Shown here: positions 4,021 through 5,331 of the stretch, piece by piece
How the letters are laid out: the number at the start of each line of letters is the position of its first letter
How positions within the stretch are numbered: position 1 is the stretch's first letter
Assembly (NCBI GenBank): GCA_024762735.1
Contig: JANTGU010000180.1
Span: 1-5,331 of the forward strand
DNA from: Bacteroidales bacterium
GTDB lineage: Bacteria > Bacteroidota > Bacteroidia > Bacteroidales > F082
Reading direction: 5' to 3'
DNA: 5,331 nt
Made by a program: the position numbers and the translations under genes
The notes under the pieces: generated by a model
What the model was told of the DNA's origin: nothing
What the model saw: only the letters and a program-made list of their open reading frames with translations
Databases searched by the model: none

Positions 4021-5331
4021 ATGAAAAAATCAATATTACTCTTTCTTTCTGTATTGTCAGGCTTGATGCTGGCAGCCGCGTGGCCTGAAAAGGGATTCAC
4101 CTTGTTGCTTTTTGTTGCCTGGGTGCCGCTGTTATGGGTTCAGCAGGTATTGGGCGACACGGGGCGCAAAGGGATGTTTTGGTATGCATTGATAACCTTT
4201 ATTGTTTGGAATACCCTTACGACCTGGTGGATTTGGAATTCAACAGGCGCTGGAGCAGTAGCCGCATGGATTTTGAATAGTCTGTTTATGGCGCTGGTAT
4301 TCTACGTGTTTCATCTTTCAAAAGTCAAGTTATACGGTAACAAGCGGGGGACAGCCATCCTGCTGTTTTATTGGATAACCTGGGAGTATTTTCATATGAA
4401 CTGGGAACTAACCTGGCCATGGTTGAGTCTGGGAAACGCTTTTGCTTCAAAGCATACATGGATTCAATGGTATGAGTACACGGGCATGCTGGGAGGTACG
4501 GCTTGGGTGTTTGTGGTGAATTTTCTGGTTTTTACCGCCATCCAATCTGCCCTGCACAAAGACAGGGTACGGCTAATAAAAAATATACTGGCATTTGTGG
4601 TAATGCTCACCGGGCCTATCCTCTACTCCCACTACCTGTATAGCCATTACACCGAAGAGCAGAATCCTGTTGAAGTAGTCGTGGTACAACCCAACATCGA
4701 CCCGTGGCATGAAGAGTTTTCGCTGCCTCATCAAGTCGTTATGGATCGAAATCTTAAGCTGGCACGTCCTTTACTAACCGACAGTACAAGATTTGTCATC
4801 TCCCCGGAAAGTGCCATCCAGGAAGGGATATGGGAACATCAATTGAATTATTCTGCTTCTATTGCCGACATCAAGCGGTTTTTAAAACCTTATCCCAAGC
4901 TGTCCTATGTTATTGGCGCCAGCACCTGGCGGATGATTGGAAAGCAGGAGAAGATGACCAATGCTGCCCGGAAGTTGCCTGATGGCAACCGCTATTATTA
5001 TAGCTACAATACCGCCTTTCTGATTGACAACTCCGGCTATATACAGTTGCACCACAAATCGAAACTAACCCCCGGGGTAGAACGCATGCCCTCGTACGGA
5101 ATTTTAAAACCCCTTGAAAAATTGGCGGTGAATCTTGGTGGTGTGACAGGAACGTTGGGATGGGACGATCATCCCGTGGTGTTTCAGCCGACCCATCAGG
5201 AAACAAAAGTAGCTTCTGTGATTTGTTACGAATCGGTGTTTGGTGACTATGTGGCTCAGTTCGTCCGTCAAGGTGCCGAGCTAATTTTTGTTATAACCAA
5301 CGATGGGTGGTGGGGCAATACCCCGGGATAT
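4021..5331 (+). CDS. lnt: Apolipoprotein N-acyltransferase Lnt (3' end beyond window)
   Basis: Lnt transfers an acyl chain from a phospholipid to the N-terminal cysteine of diacylated lipoproteins in the inner membrane, the last step of lipoprotein maturation. The visible 437 residues start with hydrophobic segments (about 4-20, 25-44, 52-72, 76-98, 110-127, 158-178, 186-206), followed by a periplasmic nitrilase-like domain from VVVVQPNIDP (219-228). The catalytic triad of the family is present: Glu263 (SPESAI), Lys346 (KSKLTPGVE) and Cys402 (ICYES). Glu354 and Tyr403-Glu404 match further residues important in E. coli Lnt. TWPWLSLGN (131-139) and NDGWWGNTPG (427-436) are family hallmarks. About 100 residues, including the last membrane helix, should lie past the window. 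The ATG is 2 bp after the protease stop and has no Shine-Dalgarno, so translation probably depends on the upstream gene. Confidence 0.95.
   Translation, partial: MKKSILLFLSVLSGLMLAAAWPEKGFTLLLFVAWVPLLWVQQVLGDTGRKGMFWYALITFIVWNTLTTWWIWNSTGAGAVAAWILNSLFMALVFYVFHLSKVKLYGNKRGTAILLFYWITWEYFHMNWELTWPWLSLGNAFASKHTWIQWYEYTGMLGGTAWVFVVNFLVFTAIQSALHKDRVRLIKNILAFVVMLTGPILYSHYLYSHYTEEQNPVEVVVVQPNIDPWHEEFSLPHQVVMDRNLKLARPLLTDSTRFVISPESAIQEGIWEHQLNYSASIADIKRFLKPYPKLSYVIGASTWRMIGKQEKMTNAARKLPDGNRYYYSYNTAFLIDNSGYIQLHHKSKLTPGVERMPSYGILKPLEKLAVNLGGVTGTLGWDDHPVVFQPTHQETKVASVICYESVFGDYVAQFVRQGAELIFVITNDGWWGNTPGY

Noticed and set aside
4910..5206. Minus-strand open frame of 98 codons
   Set aside because: It is antisense to the nitrilase domain of lnt, where the plus frame carries the expected catalytic Lys and neighbouring motifs.
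1..5331. CRISPR array, tRNA, rRNA, insertion sequence or a multi-gene defence system
   Set aside because: No regularly spaced repeats, no cloverleaf or rRNA sequence, and no transposase, nuclease or effector gene were seen. The CPBP protease alone does not make a phage-defence case despite the family's Abi name.

Overview
The window looks like chromosomal DNA of a Bacteroidota bacterium, possibly of the Bacteroidales/Marinilabiliales type; the exact order cannot be fixed from this sequence. The reasons are protein relatedness (RecF, DUF721, a secreted DUF6929-like protein, a Bacteroidota-style Lnt), four good matches to the Bacteroidota -7 promoter element TAnnTTTG placed just upstream of genes, and almost no Shine-Dalgarno sequences.

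Layout. Everything left of about 2.5 kb is on the minus strand and everything right of about 3.1 kb is on the plus strand. Reading leftwards from 2505: a secreted beta-propeller-like protein of unknown function (325 aa), then recF (369 aa), then a DUF721/DciA-like protein (96 aa) whose start codon overlaps the recF stop. Four codons (MAKV) of a further minus-strand gene sit at the left edge, with their own promoter. Reading rightwards from 3095: a CPBP/CAAX-type intramembrane protease (307 aa), then lnt (apolipoprotein N-acyltransferase), which starts 2 bp after the protease stop codon and is cut by the window end after 437 codons.

Function. recF and the DUF721 gene form a DNA replication/repair pair. 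The protease and Lnt form a membrane/envelope pair; Lnt performs the last step of lipoprotein maturation. The secreted propeller protein is probably a separate unit.

Between the two divergent blocks lies 589 bp without a gene (2506-3094). It is the most unusual part of the window. It holds a 33-bp nested perfect palindrome, a 48-bp imperfect hairpin, several short direct and inverted repeats, two competing GC-rich hairpins, and a candidate promoter on each strand. The minus-strand promoter would give the secreted-protein gene a leader of roughly 190 nt containing most of these structures. The alternative reading is that they are remnants of dispersed REP-like or MITE-like repeats. No tRNA, rRNA, CRISPR array, transposase or novel multi-gene defence system is visible.
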